A stretch of 64,000 nucleotides of DNA from Lelliottia amnigena (GTDB lineage Bacteria > Pseudomonadota > Gammaproteobacteria > Enterobacterales > Enterobacteriaceae), in contig LR134135.1 of assembly GCA_900635465.1 (NCBI GenBank), forward strand, positions 744,001 through 808,000. Direction: 5' to 3'. The notes under the pieces are model-generated. The model was not told the DNA's origin and did not search any database. It saw only the letters and a list, made by a program, of their open reading frames with translations. Below, one piece after another: positions 29,482 through 40,997 of this stretch (within the stretch, counting starts at the first letter, position 1; each line of letters opens with the position of its first letter). A program made the position numbers and the translations under genes.

Positions 29482-29509
29482 GGAACTTAGGCGCTGAAAA
29501 CGAATCTGA
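29482..29509 (+). promoter_or_regulatory. Sigma-E promoter of degP
   Basis: GGAACTT (29482-29488) and TCTGA (29505-29509) are separated by 16 bases, matching the sigma-E consensus (GGAACTT-N15/16-TCTGA/TCAAA). Transcription would start about 35-40 bases before the degP ATG. Sigma-E is released when RseP, encoded in this window, cleaves RseA. Confidence 0.8.
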
Positions 29510-29553
29510 TGTACACAGCAATTTTGCGTAATCTGTTAATCGAGATTGAGAAC

Positions 29554-30998
29554 ATGAAAAAAACAACATTAGCAATGAGTGCACTCGCTTTGAGTTTAGG
29601 TTTAGCGTTGTCTCCCCTTTCTGCAAGCGCAGCCGAGACCGCGTCTTCGGCCACAACCGCGCAGCAGATGCCAAGCCTGGCCCCGATGCTTGAAAAAGTG
29701 ATGCCATCGGTGGTGAGTATTAACGTTGAGGGGAGCACAACCGTTAATACGCCGCGCATGCCGCGTAACTTCCAGCAGTTCTTTGGCGATAATTCTCCGT
29801 TCTGTCAGGACGGTTCGCCATTCCAGAGTTCACCGTTCTGTCAGGGCGGTGGCGCGGGCGATGACAGCTCCGGCGGCAATGGCGGCGGTCAGCAGCAAAA
29901 ATTCATGGCGCTGGGATCGGGTGTGATCATTGACGCGGCGAAAGGCTATGTCGTTACCAATAACCACGTTGTGGACAATGCCAGCACCATCAAAGTACAG
30001 CTGAGCGATGGCCGTAAATTTGATGCCAAAGTGGTGGGTAAAGACCCGCGCTCTGATATCGCTCTGATTCAGATTCAGGATCCAAAAACCTGACGGCCAT
30101 CAAACTGGCTGATTCCGATGCCCTGCGCGTCGGCGATTACACCGTCGCCATCGGTAACCCGTTTGGTCTGGGTGAAACGGTGACATCCGGTATCGTTTCT
30201 GCACTGGGCCGTAGCGGCCTGAATGCGGAAAACTACGAAAACTTTATCCAGACGGATGCGGCCATTAACCGCGGTAACTCCGGCGGTGCGCTGGTTAACC
30301 TGAACGGTGAGCTGATCGGTATCAACACCGCGATTCTGGCACCGGACGGCGGTAACATCGGTATCGGCTTTGCGATCCCAAGTAACATGGTGAAAAACCT
30401 GACCAGCCAGATGGTTGAATTCGGCCAGGTCAAACGCGGTGAACTGGGTATTCTGGGCACGGAACTGAACTCCGAACTGGCGAAGGCAATGAAAGTTGAC
30501 GCGCAGCGCGGGGCCTTTGTTAGCCAGGTGATGCCAAACTCCTCTGCAGCGAAAGCCGGTATCAAGGCGGGTGATGTGATCACCACCCTGAACGGTAAGC
30601 CAATCAGCAGCTTTGCGGCGCTGCGCGCTGAAGTCGGCTCAATGCCGGTGGGCAGCAAAGTGACGCTGGGTCTGCTGCGCGACGGTAAACCCGTCAGCGT
30701 GAATCTTGAACTGCAGCAGAGCAGCCAGACTCAGGTCGATTCCAGCTCTATCTTCAGCGGTATTGAAGGTGCGGATATGAGCAACAAAGGAGCTGATAAA
30801 GGTGTAGTCGTGAGCAACGTTAAAGCTGGCTCTCCAGCGGCGCGCATTGGGCTGAAAAAAGGCGATGTGATTATTGGCGCTAACCAGCAGCCGGTGAAAA
30901 ACATTGCTGAGCTGCGCAAAATTCTCGACAGCAAACCTAACGTGCTGGCGCTGAATATCCAGCGTGGTGACACCACTCTATACCTGTTGATGCAGTAA
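29554..30998 (+). CDS. degP: Periplasmic serine protease/chaperone DegP (frameshifted)
   Basis: Heat-shock protease of the HtrA family that degrades or shelters misfolded envelope proteins. The signal peptide ends at SASAAE (about 26). The catalytic triad is visible: His in [12 protein letters not shown], Asp in [12 protein letters not shown] and Ser in [12 protein letters not shown]; two PDZ domains follow. The frame is broken at the A run 30084-30088. The written sequence gives DPKT-stop; adding one A gives [14 protein letters not shown] and a continuous protein of 481 aa. As written, translation stops before the catalytic Ser. Probably a homopolymer read error. Promoter carries sigma-E and Cpx-like sites. 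Confidence 0.93.
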
Positions 30999-31005
30999 TC
31001 TCCTC

Positions 31006-31042
31006 CGCTCCAGCCTGACTTCAGGCTGGAGCGTCTCCTTTT
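31006..31042 (+). terminator. Rho-independent terminator after degP
   Basis: A perfect 13-bp stem CGCTCCAGCCTGA/TCAGGCTGGAGCG with a 2-base loop and a TCTCCTTTT tail, 8 bases after the degP stop. Confidence 0.88.
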
Positions 31043-31082
31043 CTGTGACCCTTCCCACAAGTCCATATTTCTTTCCCTGACT

Positions 31083-31098
31083 TTGTGCATTCGCACAA
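31083..31098 (+). promoter_or_regulatory. Palindrome TTGTGC-N4-GCACAA upstream of cdaR
   Basis: A perfect 6+6 inverted repeat with a 4-base spacer, 53 bases before the cdaR start. It could be an operator, possibly for CdaR itself, but I know of no consensus that proves this. Confidence 0.35.
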
Positions 31099-31151
31099 TG
31101 CAGCCGTTATTGAACTTCCCTATGCTTGAGCTCTGCTCACGGGAGGATTAC

Positions 31152-32309
31152 ATGGCTGGCTGGCATCTCGATACCAAAATGGCGCAGGAAATCGTGGCGC
31201 GCACTATGCGCATCATCGATACCAATATCAACGTAATGGATGCCCGTGGGCGAATCATCGGCAGCGGCGATCGGGAGCGTATTGGTGAATTGCACGAAGG
31301 CGCGCTGCTGGTGCTTTCCCAGGGACGCGTCGTTGATATTGACGATGCCGTCGCGCGGCATCTGCATGGTGTGCGCCAGGGCATCAATCTGCCGCTGCGT
31401 CTGGAAGGGGAAATCGTTGGCGTAATTGGCCTGACGGGTGAGCCTGAATCTTTGCGCAAATACGGTGAGCTGGTGTGCATGACCGCCGAGATGATGCTGG
31501 AACAATCGCGTCTGATGCATCTTCTGGCGCAGGACAGTCGCCTGCGCGAAGAGCTGGTGATGAACCTGATTCAGGCCGAAGAGCACACCCCTGCGCTGAC
31601 CGAATGGGCGCAGCGTCTGGGTATCGATCTCAATCAACCGCGCGTTGTGGCGGTTATCGAAGTTGATAGCGGCCAGCTAGGCGTGGACAGCGCGATGGCG
31701 GAATTACAACAGCTGCAAAACGCGCTAGCGACCCCGGAGCGTAACAACCTGGTCGCAATCGTTTCATTGACAGAAATGGTGGTGCTCAAGCCTGCGCTGA
31801 ATCAGTTTGGCCGATGGGATGCAGAAGATCACCGCCGTCGGGTTGAGCAGCTAATTGCGCGAATGAAAGAGAACGGGCAACTGCGTTTTCGCGTCGCGCT
31901 GGGCAACTATTTTACCGGTCCCGGCAGCATCGCGCGTTCATGGCGAACGGCGCGCACCACCATGATGGTGGGTAAACAGCGCATGCCGGAAAGCAGGGGA
32001 TATTTTTATCAGGATCTGATGCTCCCGGTGCTGCTCGACAGCTTGCGCGGTGGCTGGCAAGCCAACGAGCTGGCGCGGCCATTAGTGCGCCTGAAGGCGA
32101 TGGATAACAATGGATTACTTCGCCGGACGTTGCAGGCATGGTTTCGCCATAACGTCCAGCCACTGGCGACGTCGAAGGCACTGTTTATTCACCGAAATAC
32201 GCTGGAATACCGTCTGAACCGTATTTCGGAATTAACCGGACTCGATTTGGGCAATTTCGACGACAGGCTGCTGCTTTACGTCGCGTTGCAACTGGATGAA
32301 CAGAGATGA
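31152..32309 (+). CDS. cdaR: Sugar diacid regulator CdaR
   Basis: Activator of genes for uptake and use of D-glucarate, D-galactarate and D-glycerate in E. coli. The ATG at 31152, preceded by cgggagg, gives 385 aa as in E. coli; an upstream in-frame start at 31083 adds 23 unconserved residues. The N-terminal half is the sugar-diacid sensing domain (DTKMAQEIVARTMRIIDTNINVMD). The C-terminus holds a PucR-type helix-turn-helix (SKALFIHRNTLEYRLNRISELTG, about 340-362). Its target operons are not in this window. Confidence 0.96.
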   Translation: MAGWHLDTKMAQEIVARTMRIIDTNINVMDARGRIIGSGDRERIGELHEGALLVLSQGRVVDIDDAVARHLHGVRQGINLPLRLEGEIVGVIGLTGEPESLRKYGELVCMTAEMMLEQSRLMHLLAQDSRLREELVMNLIQAEEHTPALTEWAQRLGIDLNQPRVVAVIEVDSGQLGVDSAMAELQQLQNALATPERNNLVAIVSLTEMVVLKPALNQFGRWDAEDHRRRVEQLIARMKENGQLRFRVALGNYFTGPGSIARSWRTARTTMMVGKQRMPESRGYFYQDLMLPVLLDSLRGGWQANELARPLVRLKAMDNNGLLRRTLQAWFRHNVQPLATSKALFIHRNTLEYRLNRISELTGLDLGNFDDRLLLYVALQLDEQR

Positions 32310-32327
32310 TGTAGAGTGCACGCTGAT

Positions 32328-32355
32328 GCTCTCACCCACGGGCAGAAGGAGAAAA
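32328..32355 (+). repeat. Degenerate REP-like fragment, copy 5
   Basis: GCTCTCACCCACGGGCAGAAGGAGAAAA looks like a shortened copy of the 25612 element (GATGGCCTCACCCC...CCCACGGGGAGCGGGAGAAAA) with an internal deletion. As at 25650 it is followed by a GGCAAC terminator. Confidence 0.45.
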
Positions 32356-32358
32356 AAC

Positions 32359-32395
32359 GAAAAACGGCAACGCAAGGTTGCCGCTTTGTTTTTTA
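32359..32395. terminator. Bidirectional terminator between cdaR and yaeH (GGCAACC type)
   Basis: Stem CGGCAAC/GTTGCCG with a 5-base loop, preceded by an A run and followed by TTTGTTTTTT. The yaeH stop codon (32393-32395) lies in the tail, the same layout as at yadS. Confidence 0.8.
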
Positions 32396-32782
32396 CTTAT
32401 TGCGGGTCAATTTCTCAAGATCGGCTTCGATTTCGCTGATCTTGTGCGTCACAACGCTTTCAAGGTGACGAAGGTCATCGAGGATCTTACGTTTCAGATC
32501 GACTTCGGTGCGGTCGCGCTGGCAGATCTGATCGAGTTCATCGATCACGTAGCGCAGGTTGGGGCTGATTTCCTGAACTTCTTTATACCCCTGGCCGACA
32601 CCATCAGCGACGACGGTTTTACGTTGACGTGGGTATTTGAACTTCACGCTTTTCGCGAAAAACTCTCCTTTGTCCTTGTGAAAATAGATTTTCAAAATAT
32701 CGTTGTTCGCTTCCTGGCGGAGGCTATAACGATCAATTTCATCAGGATTGGTAATGCCCAGACTTTTCAGATTATCGTACAT
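32393..32782 (-). CDS. yaeH: Conserved protein YaeH (UPF0325)
   Basis: Small conserved enterobacterial protein of 129 aa with no known function. The ATG at 32782 aligns with the E. coli start ([21 protein letters not shown]); an in-frame start 30 bases upstream adds ten residues without support. It is rich in charged residues, with a probable C-terminal helix ([30 protein letters not shown], coiled-coil-like). In E. coli K-12 yaeI follows upstream of dapD; here there is only a 110-base gap with a terminator. Confidence 0.92.
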   Translation of the reverse strand: MYDNLKSLGITNPDEIDRYSLRQEANNDILKIYFHKDKGEFFAKSVKFKYPRQRKTVVADGVGQGYKEVQEISPNLRYVIDELDQICQRDRTEVDLKRKILDDLRHLESVVTHKISEIEADLEKLTRNK

Positions 32783-32854
32783 AGCGGTACCCTTGATCTC
32801 AACATAACCCATGAATAATTAACGAAAAAATCTATTTTCGCCACCTTCAGATGT

Positions 32855-32884
32855 AAAAAAAGCGGGGTAGCCCCGCTTTTTGTT
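32855..32884 (-). terminator. Terminator after dapD
   Basis: Stem AGCGGGG/CCCCGCT with loop TAG, flanked by A7 on one side and T5 on the other, 8 bases beyond the dapD stop. On the minus strand the tail is TTTTTTT. Confidence 0.88.
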
Positions 32885-32892
32885 GTACCTGA

Positions 32893-33717
32893 TTAATCGA
32901 TGGTACGCAGCAATTCGTTAATGCCGACTTTACTGCGGGTTTTGGCATCGACTTTTTTCACGATAACCGCGCAATACAGGCTGTACTTACCGTCTTTCGA
33001 CGGCAGGTTACCGGAAACGACAACGGAACCTGCTGGTACGCGACCATAATGTACTTCGCCCGTTTCACGATCGTAAATACGGGTGCTCTGACCGATATAA
33101 ACGCCCATGGAAATCACGGAGCCTTCTTCAACGATCACGCCCTCAACCACTTCAGAACGTGCGCCGATAAAGCAGTTGTCTTCAATGATGGTTGGATTGG
33201 CCTGCAATGGCTCCAGAACGCCACCGATACCGACGCCGCCGGACAGGTGAACGTTTTTACCAATCTGGGCGCAAGAACCAACGGTCGCCCAGGTATCCAC
33301 CATTGAGCCTTCGTCAACGTAAGCACCGATGTTCACATAAGACGGCATCAGCACGGTATTGCGTGCAATAAATGCACCCTGGCGAACGGCCGCAGGCGGC
33401 ACAACGCGGAAACCTTCTTTCACGAAACGCGCTTCGTCATAATCAGCGAATTTCATCGGGACTTTATCGAAGTAGCGGCTTTCCGCACCGTCGATAACCT
33501 GGTTATCGTTAATACGGAAAGAGAGCAGCACGGCTTTTTTCAGCCACTGATGCGTGACCCACTGGCCGTCAATTTTTTCTGCTACACGCAGCGCGCCGGA
33601 ATCAAGCAGGGAAATCACCTGATTAACCGCTTCGCGGGTTACGGTATCCACATTTGCCGGAGTAATATCGGCGCGACGCTCAAAGGCGGACTCAATAACG
33701 TTCTGTAACTGCTGCAT
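32893..33717 (-). CDS. dapD: Tetrahydrodipicolinate N-succinyltransferase DapD
   Basis: Lysine/diaminopimelate pathway enzyme that succinylates tetrahydrodipicolinate with succinyl-CoA. 274 aa, same as E. coli. The N-terminal helical domain is followed by a left-handed beta-helix of hexapeptide repeats (about 105-230; [40 protein letters not shown] region). It lies 32 bases after glnD on the same strand and is followed by a terminator. Its product feeds both lysine, the substrate of LdcC here, and peptidoglycan. Confidence 0.98.
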   Translation of the reverse strand: MQQLQNVIESAFERRADITPANVDTVTREAVNQVISLLDSGALRVAEKIDGQWVTHQWLKKAVLLSFRINDNQVIDGAESRYFDKVPMKFADYDEARFVKEGFRVVPPAAVRQGAFIARNTVLMPSYVNIGAYVDEGSMVDTWATVGSCAQIGKNVHLSGGVGIGGVLEPLQANPTIIEDNCFIGARSEVVEGVIVEEGSVISMGVYIGQSTRIYDRETGEVHYGRVPAGSVVVSGNLPSKDGKYSLYCAVIVKKVDAKTRSKVGINELLRTID

Positions 33718-33749
33718 TGTTTACACTTTCCATTTCACTAAAAAACACG

Positions 33750-36425
<2,676 letters not shown>

Positions 36426-36456
36426 CTACGTCACCCATAAGTAAAAGCTATCGCCA

Positions 36457-36484
36457 TTAAAAAAGCCGGCATTCGCCGGCTTCT
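36457..36484 (-). terminator. Terminator between map and glnD
   Basis: Stem AAGCCGGC/GCCGGCTT with a 4-base loop. On the minus strand it is followed by TTTTTAAT, directly after the map stop. It would limit read-through from map into glnD. Confidence 0.8.
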
Positions 36485-36486
36485 TA

Positions 36487-37281
36487 TTATTCGTTGTGCG
36501 AGAGTATCGCCGGGATGGTGTCATCCTTTCGCAACGTCATAATTTCGCAGCCGTTGTCTGTGACCACAATAGTATGCTCGTACTGCGCAGACAAGCTTCT
36601 GTCTTTGGTTTTTACCGTCCAGCCATCTTTCATGGTGCGGATGCGGTAGTCGCCGGAGTTCACCATCGGTTCGATAGTAAAGGTCATGCCTTTTTGCAGC
36701 ACCACGCCGCCATCGTCTGCATCGTAGTGCAGAACCTGCGGTTCTTCGTGGAAGACGCGACCAATGCCGTGACCGCAGTATTCGCGAACCACGGAAAAAC
36801 CTTCCGCTTCGACAAATTTCTGAATGGCGGCACCGAGGGTACGCAGACGAATGCCTGGTTTCACCATCTTCAACGCCAGATAGAGGCTTTCTTGCGTCAC
36901 ACGACACAGGCGCTCGCCCAGAATGGTGGGCTTGCCGACGATAAACATTTTTGAGGTGTCGCCGTGATATTCGTCTTTAATGACGGTCACGTCGATGTTA
37001 ACGATATCACCGTCCTTCAGCAGCTTCTCATCATCCGGGATGCCGTGGCAGACGACTTCATTAATAGAGATACAGACGGATTTCGGGAAGCCGTGGTAGC
37101 CCAGGCAAGCGGAAACCGCGTGCTGCTCATTAACGATATAGTCATTACAGATGCGATCCAGCTCGCCGGTGCTGACGCCCGGTTTAATGAACGGCTCGAT
37201 CATTTCCAGCACTTCAGCGGCCAGACGACCGGCGACGCGCATTTTTTCAATTTCTTCAGGGGTCTTAATAGAGATAGCCAT
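36487..37281 (-). CDS. map: Methionine aminopeptidase Map
   Basis: Removes the N-terminal methionine from new proteins; essential. 264 aa, E. coli length. The pita-bread fold metal ligands appear in VNIDVTVIKDEYHGDTS (D97, D108), GHGIGRVFHEEP (H171, with H178), TIEPM (E204) and QYEHTIVV (E235). It is divergent from rpsB; the 322-base gap holds the rpsB promoter and leader. Confidence 0.98.
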   Translation of the reverse strand: MAISIKTPEEIEKMRVAGRLAAEVLEMIEPFIKPGVSTGELDRICNDYIVNEQHAVSACLGYHGFPKSVCISINEVVCHGIPDDEKLLKDGDIVNIDVTVIKDEYHGDTSKMFIVGKPTILGERLCRVTQESLYLALKMVKPGIRLRTLGAAIQKFVEAEGFSVVREYCGHGIGRVFHEEPQVLHYDADDGGVVLQKGMTFTIEPMVNSGDYRIRTMKDGWTVKTKDRSLSAQYEHTIVVTDNGCEIMTLRKDDTIPAILSHNE

Positions 37282-37402
37282 GTAATCTGTCCATCAGTGT
37301 CGATTTTTTCGACGATACTAGTCTTTGTGTTGTCAATGGTATCAGTCCCTCGCACTTGCTGCCAAATTGAGAATCAGTAACAGCACATCAGGCCAACAAT
37401 TA
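37282..37402. other. Map-rpsB divergent intergenic region, map side
   Basis: First part of the 322-base gene-free stretch. It should carry the map promoter on the minus strand; I do not see a strong match that I would annotate. The rest of the gap is described in the next two entries. Confidence 0.4.
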
Positions 37403-37432
37403 TTGGTTTCTGCCGGTGTTTTGTGGTATAAA
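37403..37432 (+). promoter_or_regulatory. rpsB promoter with extended -10 and GC-rich discriminator
   Basis: TTGGTT (37403-37408) and TATAAA (37427-37432), 18-base spacer, with TG one base before the -10 (TGgTATAAA). It is followed directly by GCGCGCC, the GC-rich discriminator typical of stringently controlled ribosomal promoters (repressed by ppGpp and DksA). Confidence 0.82.
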
Positions 37433-37439
37433 GCGCGCC

Positions 37440-38329
<890 letters not shown>

Positions 38330-38364
38330 TAAGGTTCTACCCCTTATTAGTACCGTGTATGGAT

Positions 38365-38389
38365 AGGGGCCTCTTAATGGCCCCTTTTT
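38365..38389 (+). terminator. Partial terminator between rpsB and tsf
   Basis: Stem GGGGCC/GGCCCC with a 7-base loop and a T5 tail, 36 bases after the rpsB stop. In E. coli rpsB-tsf reads through at this place, so it probably acts as an attenuator. Confidence 0.75.
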
Positions 38390-38447
38390 CACTTTTAAAC
38401 CTGTTTGGTTCCATGAACCGAGCCGGTCATCTCCCGAGGATTTAAGA

Positions 38448-39299
38448 ATGGCTGAAATTACCGCATCCCTGGTAAAAGAGCTGCGCGAACGTACTGGCGC
38501 AGGCATGATGGATTGCAAAAAAGCACTGGTTGAAGCTAACGGCGACATCGAGCTGGCAATCGAAAACATGCGTAAATCCGGCGCGATCAAAGCGGCGAAA
38601 AAAGCAGGCAACGTTGCTGCTGACGGCGTAATCCTGACCAAAATCGACGGCACCTACGGCATCATTCTGGAAGTTAACTGCCAGACTGACTTCGTAGCAA
38701 AAGACGGTGGTTTCCAGGCATTTGCTAACAAAGTTCTGGACGCTGCTATCGCTGGCAAAATCACTGACGTTGACGTTCTGAAAGCACAGTTCGAAGAAGA
38801 GCGTGTTGCGCTGGTTGCTAAAATCGGTGAGAACATCAACATCCGTCGTGTTGCTTCCATCGAAGGCGACGTACTGGGTTCTTACCAGCACGGTGCACGT
38901 ATCGGTGTTCTGGTTGCTGCTAAAGGCGCTGACGAAGAGCTGGTTAAACAGCTGGCTATGCACATCGCTGCAAGCAAACCAGAATTCGTTAAGCCAGAAG
39001 ACGTGTCTGCTGAAGTGGTAGAAAAAGAGTACCAGGTTCAGCTCGACATCGCTATGCAGTCTGGCAAGCCAAAAGAAATCGCAGAGAAAATGGTTGAAGG
39101 CCGCATGAAGAAATTCACCGGCGAAGTTTCTCTGACGGGTCAGCCATTCGTTATGGATCCAACCAAGTCTGTTGCTCAGCTGCTGAAAGAGCACAATGCT
39201 GACGTGACTGGTTTCATCCGCTTCGAAGTGGGCGAAGGCATCGAGAAAGTCGAAACTGACTTCGCAGCAGAAGTTGCTGCAATGTCCAAGCAGTCTTAA
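38448..39299 (+). CDS. tsf: Elongation factor Ts
   Basis: Nucleotide exchange factor for EF-Tu; 283 aa. The N-terminal UBA-like module reads [41 protein letters not shown] (about 2-45). The core then has [13 protein letters not shown], with the Asp-Phe pair that invades EF-Tu. Ribosome site cgaggattta. Codon use is strongly biased as in rpsB. Ends before a strong terminator. Confidence 0.99.
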   Translation: MAEITASLVKELRERTGAGMMDCKKALVEANGDIELAIENMRKSGAIKAAKKAGNVAADGVILTKIDGTYGIILEVNCQTDFVAKDGGFQAFANKVLDAAIAGKITDVDVLKAQFEEERVALVAKIGENINIRRVASIEGDVLGSYQHGARIGVLVAAKGADEELVKQLAMHIAASKPEFVKPEDVSAEVVEKEYQVQLDIAMQSGKPKEIAEKMVEGRMKKFTGEVSLTGQPFVMDPTKSVAQLLKEHNADVTGFIRFEVGEGIEKVETDFAAEVAAMSKQS

Positions 39300-39309
39300 G
39301 GATTGCGAA

Positions 39310-39336
39310 GGAGCCGCCTGAGGGCGGCTTCTTTTT
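39310..39336 (+). terminator. Terminator after tsf
   Basis: Stem AGCCGCC/GGCGGCT with loop TGAG and tail TCTTTTT, 12 bases after the tsf stop. Confidence 0.87.
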
Positions 39337-39448
39337 GCCCGTCATGTAAAAATCAGACAGAAACCCGTAGTTTCTGCACTGATAAGCGACGTACTATGTC
39401 GCCAGAATTAACCCCCATCTCAATCGTTGACAGTCTCAGGAAAGAAAC

Positions 39449-40174
39449 ATGGCTACCAATGCAAAACCCGTGTACAAACGCATTCTGCTTAAGCTTAGTG
39501 GCGAAGCGCTGCAGGGAACAGAAGGCTTCGGTATCGATGCAAGCATTCTTGACCGCATGGCACAGGAAATCAAAGAACTGGTTGAACTGGGTATCCAGGT
39601 TGGCGTGGTAATTGGCGGTGGTAATCTTTTCCGTGGCGCTGGTCTGGCGAAAGCGGGTATGAACCGTGTTGTGGGTGACCACATGGGTATGCTGGCTACC
39701 GTGATGAATGGCCTGGCAATGCGTGATGCACTTCATCGCGCCTATGTGAACGCGCGCCTGATGTCAGCTATTCCGCTGAACGGCGTGTGCGATAACTACA
39801 GCTGGGCAGAAGCGATCAGCCTGCTACGCAATAACCGCGTGGTAATTCTTTCCGCGGGTACCGGTAATCCGTTCTTTACGACCGACTCAGCAGCCTGTCT
39901 GCGCGGTATTGAAATCGAAGCCGACGTAGTATTGAAAGCAACCAAAGTGGATGGCGTGTTTACCGCCGATCCCGCAAAAGATCCTTCCGCAACGATGTAC
40001 GAACAGCTGAGCTACAACGAAGTGCTGGATCAAGAGCTTAAAGTCATGGATCTTGCTGCCTTTACGCTGGCTCGTGACCACAAATTACCGATTCGTGTTT
40101 TCAACATGAATAAGCCCGGAGCACTGCGTCGCGTAGTGATGGGTGAAAAAGAAGGCACTTTGATCACGGAATAA
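39449..40174 (+). CDS. pyrH: Uridylate kinase PyrH
   Basis: Phosphorylates UMP to UDP; hexameric, activated by GTP and inhibited by UTP; essential. 241 aa. Amino-acid-kinase-fold motifs: [15 protein letters not shown] (about 10-24), [12 protein letters not shown] (about 52-63), [43 protein letters not shown] (about 133-176). Ribosome site caggaaagaaac. It is preceded by the tsf terminator and followed by frr after 168 bases. Confidence 0.98.
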
Positions 40175-40249
40175 TTTCCGTTGACGATAAATACAGGTAA
40201 GATTCCGCTTTACTTTGTAGTGATTTCTTACCTCGACACGCCTCAGGCG

Positions 40250-40276
40250 TTGTCATGATTTAAACGCGACTATACT
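40250..40276 (+). promoter_or_regulatory. Candidate frr promoter
   Basis: TTGTCA (40250-40255) and TATACT (40271-40276) with a 15-base spacer, shorter than ideal, 66 bases before the frr start. Prediction only. Confidence 0.35.
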
Positions 40277-40342
40277 TAGCACACCTATAGCGGCTGTGTT
40301 GGCGGATAGTCTGCCTGAAACAAGTTTTCAAGGATTCGTAAC

Positions 40343-40900
40343 GTGATTAGCGATATCAGAAAAGATGCTGAAGTGCGCATGGAAAAATGCGTAGAAGCCT
40401 TCAAAAACCAAATTAGCAAAGTGCGCACTGGCCGCGCTTCTCCAAGCCTGCTGGATGGCATTATCGTAGAATATTACGGTACGCCAACCCCTCTGCGTCA
40501 GCTGGCGAGCGTCACGGTAGAAGATACCCGTACGCTGAAAATCAACGTCTTTGACCGTTCTTTGGGTCCGGCTGTTGAAAAAGCGATTATGGCTTCTGAT
40601 TTGGGTTTGAACCCAAGCTCAGCAGGTACAGACATTCGCGTTCCGCTTCCAGCGCTGACTGAAGAACGTCGTAAAGAGCTGATCAAAGTGGTTCGTGGTG
40701 AAGCAGAAGGCGCGCGCGTTGCCGTACGTAACGTCCGTCGTGATGCGAACGACAAAGTGAAAGCACTGCTGAAAGATAAAGAAATCAGCGAAGATGACGA
40801 TCGCCGTTCTCAGGACGACGTGCAGAAACTGACTGACGCAGCCATCAAAAAACTTGATGCGGCGCTGGCAGATAAAGAAGCGGAACTGATGCAGTTCTGA
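40343..40900 (+). CDS. frr: Ribosome recycling factor
   Basis: Splits the post-termination ribosome together with EF-G; essential. 185 aa, standard length. Three-helix bundle with [28 protein letters not shown] near the start and [27 protein letters not shown] (about 110-136; the conserved Arg stretch contacts 23S rRNA). A GTG start at 40343 follows aaggattcgtaac. A terminator follows the gene. Confidence 0.97.
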   Translation: MISDIRKDAEVRMEKCVEAFKNQISKVRTGRASPSLLDGIIVEYYGTPTPLRQLASVTVEDTRTLKINVFDRSLGPAVEKAIMASDLGLNPSSAGTDIRVPLPALTEERRKELIKVVRGEAEGARVAVRNVRRDANDKVKALLKDKEISEDDDRRSQDDVQKLTDAAIKKLDAALADKEAELMQF

Positions 40901-40918
40901 TTTCTGTCGTAATCTGAT

Positions 40919-40967
40919 AAACGCCGTTCAGAAAGTCCATGTGACTTTGCTGGCGGCGTTTTGCTTT
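40919..40967 (+). terminator. Terminator after frr
   Basis: Two-part hairpin: outer stem AAACGCCG/CGGCGTTT and inner AAAGTC/GACTTT, followed by TGCTTTT. Confidence 0.75.
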
Positions 40968-40997
40968 TATATGGTTTAACTATCTCCCGGGCATCTC

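Noticed and set aside
38442-39194. 250-aa open frame opposite tsf
   Set aside because: Same codon-bias effect; composition (many Phe, Asn, Cys, His) is typical of antisense to a highly expressed gene.
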